NCBI RefSeq assembly: GCF_030538655.1 | Contig: NZ_JAUNTO010000001.1 | Location: 248,001 to 312,000 of the forward strand | Origin: Paracoccus sp. (in: a-proteobacteria) | GTDB taxonomy: Bacteria; Pseudomonadota; Alphaproteobacteria; Rhodobacterales; Rhodobacteraceae | DNA length: 64,000 bases | Reading direction: 5' to 3' | Part shown: piece after piece, positions 61,266 through 64,000 of the stretch | Layout: each line of letters opens with the position of its first letter | Numbering within the stretch: the first letter of the stretch is position 1 | Position numbers and translations under genes: made by a program | Notes under the pieces: generated by a model | The model's database searches: none | What the model was told of the DNA's origin: nothing | Seen by the model: the letters and a program-made list of their open reading frames with translations, nothing else

Positions 61266-61293
61266 AAACGCCCGCCGGATCGGGCGGGCGTTT
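61266..61293. terminator. Hairpin terminator downstream of the HAD phosphatase gene
   Basis: AAACGCCCGCC (61266-61276) and GGCGGGCGTTT (61283-61293) form an 11-pair perfect stem with a six-base loop, 18 bases after the HAD gene stop on the minus strand. The T-run is only three long in either direction. Confidence 0.65.
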
Positions 61294-61311
61294 GTGATCT
61301 ATAGCGGCGAT

Positions 61312-62181
61312 TTACCTAAGCCGACCAATGGCATAATGCGGTGCCTGCCCCTGTTCGGCCAGCCATTCCGCCAGCAGGCCCGGATCGGGGTTTTCCACAT
61401 CCGACCCCATCAGGTCAGCGGCCAGCCCGCCGGTGACAAACAGCGCATCAATCCCTTGCTGCGCGGCACCCAGCACATCGGTAAAGATTCCGTCACCCAC
61501 AGCCAGCACCCTGGCATCCACCCCCAGAGCCAGCCGGGCGCGCGCCATGTCGTAAACCGGCGTGTGCGGCTTGCCGAAATAGAACGCCTGTCCGCCCATC
61601 TCTTGATACAGCGCGGCCAACGCCCCGGCGCAATAAATCCGCGTCTCGCCCATATCCACCACGATGTCGGGATTGGCGCACAGCATCGGCAGGCCGCGCG
61701 CAATGGCATCGACGAAACGGTCGCGGTAATCCTCGGGTGCTTCGGTGGCTTCGTCGAACGGGCCGGTGCAGATGATGCCCTGCGCCTGATCCAGCGGCAC
61801 GCGCGCCACCGGCGGCGCATCGGCAAAAGCAGCGGGCAGATCGCTAAAGAACACGTCGTCCTTGGCCGCGCCGATGTGCCAGACCTTGTGCCCGACCTGC
61901 CCCGCCATCATCGCCGCCTGCGTCGCATCGCCGGAACTGACAATCACATCCCACGCATCGCGCGGCACGCCCATGCCATCCAGCTGTGCCTGCACCGCCC
62001 CGAACGGACGCGGCGAGTTGGTCAGCAAACACACCTGCCCGCCATCAGCGCGAAACGCCTGCAACGCCGCGACCGCCGCTGGATAGGGCTGCTTGCCGTT
62101 ATGCAAACAGCCCCACAGATCACACAGCAAAGCACTGTAATCGCCGCCGATCTGCGACAGGCTGTCAATGATCCGGGTCAT
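61312..62181 (-). CDS. TIGR01459 HAD-superfamily phosphatase
   Basis: A 289-residue HAD hydrolase of the NagD-like class. The nucleophile motif is LLCDLWGCLHNGKQPYPAAV, motif II is VCLLTNSPRP and the late acidic motif is VLAVGDGIFTDVLGAAQQGI, with FYFGKPHTPVYDMARARL between. TIGR01459 proteins are common in alphaproteobacteria; substrate unknown. It overlaps the pyrophosphatase stop by one base (TGATG). Confidence 0.92.
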   Translation of the reverse strand: MTRIIDSLSQIGGDYSALLCDLWGCLHNGKQPYPAAVAALQAFRADGGQVCLLTNSPRPFGAVQAQLDGMGVPRDAWDVIVSSGDATQAAMMAGQVGHKVWHIGAAKDDVFFSDLPAAFADAPPVARVPLDQAQGIICTGPFDEATEAPEDYRDRFVDAIARGLPMLCANPDIVVDMGETRIYCAGALAALYQEMGGQAFYFGKPHTPVYDMARARLALGVDARVLAVGDGIFTDVLGAAQQGIDALFVTGGLAADLMGSDVENPDPGLLAEWLAEQGQAPHYAIGRLR

Positions 62182-63101
62182 CAGACCGCCAGAACGGGGA
62201 TGATCTGCTTTTTGCGGCTCATCACGCCGGGCAGAACCACGCTGTCGCCGGTCACGACCACGCCAAAGCTGCGCTCGGCCACCTGTTTGACGAAATCGTT
62301 TGGCACCAGCAGGGTGGCTTCTTCTTTCAGGATGTCCACGATGAACAGCAGCACTTCGTCAGCGCCATCAGCGGCGGCGACGCCGGGCATCGCGGCCATC
62401 AGCGCGGCCTTGCGATCCAGCAGAACCTGCGGCGCGGTGGTTTCCAGCACCGACACGCGCAACTGCTTGCCGCCCAGTTCGTATTCCTTGCTGTCCATCT
62501 TCAGCAGGGCATCGTCGGAAAAGGCCGACACGTCCGATTTCGCGGCGAACATCTCGGTCGCGTAATCGGTGATGTTCACGCCCAGATCAGCCGCCAGCTT
62601 TTCCGCCACGGCGCGGTCGTGCGGGGTCGTCGTCGGGCTGCGGAATTCCAGCGTGTCAGACAGGATGCAGGTCAGCATCGCGCCTTTGACCCCCTCGGGG
62701 GCGCGGGCCATGTCGTCGCCGATCAGGTCGTGCATGATCGTGGCGGTGCAGGCCAGCGGACGGATGGTGATGTTGATCGGGCTTTTGGTCTTCACGCCAC
62801 CGGCCAGCAGGTGGTGATCGATGATCTCGATCACCTCGGCTTCGGCCAGACTGGCGGGCAGTTCGGCGGGGTTGTTGGTGTCCACGATCACGCATTTGTC
62901 GCCGGCGGCCACGTCAGCGATGATTTCGGGCTTGTCCAGACGCCAGCGGTTCAGCATCCACGCCGCTTCAGTGTTCGGTTCGCCCTGAAGAACGGCCTTG
63001 GCGGGCTGCTTGCGGACTTCGCTCAGATACCAGGCCCAGATAATGGGCGAGCCGGTCGAATCCGTGTCGGGGGCGGTGTGGCCGAAAACCTTGATCGTCA
63101 T
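62181..63101 (-). CDS. ppaC: Manganese-dependent inorganic pyrophosphatase (family II)
   Basis: A 306-residue DHH-type pyrophosphatase. Metal motifs are VFGHTAPDTDSTGSPIIWAW, VDTNNPAEL and EIIDHHLLAGG, with the substrate-binding C-terminal SRKKQ motif (VLPGVMSRKKQIIPVL). It lacks CBS domains, so it is the simple, unregulated form. It is first in a unit with the HAD phosphatase. Confidence 0.95.
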   Translation of the reverse strand: MTIKVFGHTAPDTDSTGSPIIWAWYLSEVRKQPAKAVLQGEPNTEAAWMLNRWRLDKPEIIADVAAGDKCVIVDTNNPAELPASLAEAEVIEIIDHHLLAGGVKTKSPINITIRPLACTATIMHDLIGDDMARAPEGVKGAMLTCILSDTLEFRSPTTTPHDRAVAEKLAADLGVNITDYATEMFAAKSDVSAFSDDALLKMDSKEYELGGKQLRVSVLETTAPQVLLDRKAALMAAMPGVAAADGADEVLLFIVDILKEEATLLVPNDFVKQVAERSFGVVVTGDSVVLPGVMSRKKQIIPVLAV

Positions 63102-63182
63102 GTTGCGCCTTTGTGTCTATACGGGAATTTGCGCGCCTTATAGGCGCAGCGCGGCGCATTGTCCACGATCCGCCACGGTCAG

Positions 63183-63208
63183 AAAAAGGCCCGCCGGGTG
63201 GGCGGGCC
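63183..63208 (-). terminator. Intrinsic terminator of the Hint-domain gene
   Basis: GGCCCGCC (63188-63195) and GGCGGGCC (63201-63208) form a perfect stem with a five-base loop; on the minus strand TTTTT (63187-63183) follows. It ends the Hint-domain transcript, 10 bases after its stop. Confidence 0.9.
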
Positions 63209-63217
63209 GTGTCGCGA

Positions 63218-64000
63218 TCAGCTGACCAGCGGTTTAAGGTTTTGCGCATGGCGCACCGCCAGCTTGCGCGCCATGCGACCTGATGCCAGATGCCGGACTG
63301 GTTCCGGCATATAGTCGCGGTCGCGCAGTTCAGGAAAGATCGCAAAGATTTCCCGACGCGCGGCAGCGCCCACGGATTTGATCGCCTCGGGGCCGGTATA
63401 AAGCGATTCCGTTTCCGCGCCGTTGGACAAGACAATCTGGTGCCGATCAAACATGAAGTGAACATACGTCACCGCATCCATGTCATCGGCAATGTCGATA
63501 CCATCCAGTTGCAGCAATTGCTTGGCCGCAACCAAAACCTCGTTTGTGCCAAACATTCTGTGCGCAATGGCCGAACGCACCAAAATCCGGTGCTGCGGAC
63601 TGACCAGCAAATCAGCTGAAGGGATACCATCCCCCAAAGCACCGGCCTTGATCCGAATCGGGCGAACATTATTCTGCTTTATCAGTGACAAGCGGGTCTG
63701 CCCGGTCCAACGAACGGGTTGGAAACCTTCGTCACGCGTCAGCACCATCATGCCTTCTTGCAGGTCTTCAACCGCAACCAGCCCCTGATCGGTTTCGATC
63801 AATGTGCCCGCGACAAAACAAACAACCGCCTCAGACCAATAGTTGATATCCGTCATCGTCGGGTATGCGTTACCATTGGTGTTCGTTCCAGTATATGTCG
63901 CCGTGACCTCAATCCGCGCAACCGGCCCGGCGATCTGGATCAATGCCGACACAGCCTCGGCCCGCGCAATAGCCGTAGAAGTAAAAGGAGGGTAGCCTTG
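63218..64000 (-). CDS. Hint-domain protein (C-terminal part)
   Basis: At least 260 codons, open to the window edge, so the N-terminus is outside. Part of a beta-rich extracellular region (VTATYTGTNTNGNAYPTMTD) is followed by a Hint domain with the cysteine in VVCFVAGTLIETDQGLVAVE and the core LLVSPQHRILV. Hint_2 proteins of Rhodobacterales are usually secreted, RTX- or Hedgehog/intein-like, with autocatalytic processing. A GTG at 63952 could serve as a start, but the frame goes on upstream with protein-like sequence, so I treat it as partial. Confidence 0.85.
   Translation of the reverse strand, partial: QGYPPFTSTAIARAEAVSALIQIAGPVARIEVTATYTGTNTNGNAYPTMTDINYWSEAVVCFVAGTLIETDQGLVAVEDLQEGMMVLTRDEGFQPVRWTGQTRLSLIKQNNVRPIRIKAGALGDGIPSADLLVSPQHRILVRSAIAHRMFGTNEVLVAAKQLLQLDGIDIADDMDAVTYVHFMFDRHQIVLSNGAETESLYTGPEAIKSVGAAARREIFAIFPELRDRDYMPEPVRHLASGRMARKLAVRHAQNLKPLVS

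Overview
The window is a high-GC alphaproteobacterial chromosome segment. Gene content and order point to Rhodobacterales (Paracoccus/Rhodobacter-like): a Rhodobacter-type gene transfer agent (GTA) cluster, a five-gene F0 ATP synthase operon with both b and b' subunits, a fused ispDF, a two-domain-fused indolepyruvate ferredoxin oxidoreductase, Mn-dependent pyrophosphatase and many ATGA/TGATG start-stop overlaps. No tRNA, rRNA, CRISPR array, IS element or prophage integration module was seen.

Layout. 1-11045 (minus): an almost complete GTA structural cluster, from the small terminase (gp1) at 11045 to the megatron/host-specificity protein (gp15), which is cut by the window start. 11046-11973: GTA leader and upstream region with a promoter candidate, an intrinsic terminator, a CtrA-like site and one small possible gene. 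11974-16827 (minus): mltG, fabF, adenosine kinase, nth. 16999-18552 (plus): OmpA-type lipoprotein and a FadR-type regulator. 18626-21333 (minus): atpI-atpB-atpE-b'-b. 21511-23646 (plus): ArsR regulator with psuK-psuG (pseudouridine breakdown). 23737-28294: a beta-hydroxyacid dehydrogenase, a penicillin acylase homologue and a zinc alcohol dehydrogenase. 28662-32124: a c-di-GMP patch with an H-NOX-like protein, two GGDEF proteins and a DUF3572 protein. 32196-34138: DUF983, NUDIX, PaaG-type isomerase. 34203-39360 (minus): murI-ccmE-[GTA endolysin-holin]-ccmF-ccmH. 39425-43902: indolepyruvate oxidoreductase and a divergent LysR regulator. 44051-44132: a candidate small RNA. 44221-49616 (plus): secreted protein, purL-ispDF-pgpA-cinA. 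49729-55873: bdhA, osmC, transglutaminase-like protein, a MerR/CMD operon, prfC and a hydrolase. 55974-63101: glyA, nadK, ltaE, ribF, MaoC hydratase, HAD phosphatase, pyrophosphatase. 63218-64000: the C-terminal part of a Hint-domain protein.

The main theme is the GTA. Structural genes and the lysis pair (GH108 endolysin plus 3-TM holin) lie about 26 kb apart, and the lysis pair sits inside a cytochrome c maturation gene string. A perfect CtrA-type site (TTAA-N7-TTAA) precedes the lysis pair, and a near copy (13 of 15 bases identical) lies upstream of gp1. The structural cluster carries three minus-strand intrinsic terminators: one in its leader, one between gp2 and gp3, and one between gp5 and gp6. 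Their G-T pairs form only in the minus-strand transcript for two of them. This suggests staged or anti-terminated transcription of GTA genes. Other points of note are a small RNA candidate with a CUCCCU anti-Shine-Dalgarno loop, an H-NOX protein with Pro at the heme-ligand position, a PleD-like cyclase without phosphorylation residues, a penicillin acylase homologue without its nucleophile serine, and a dispersed repeat family at gene ends.
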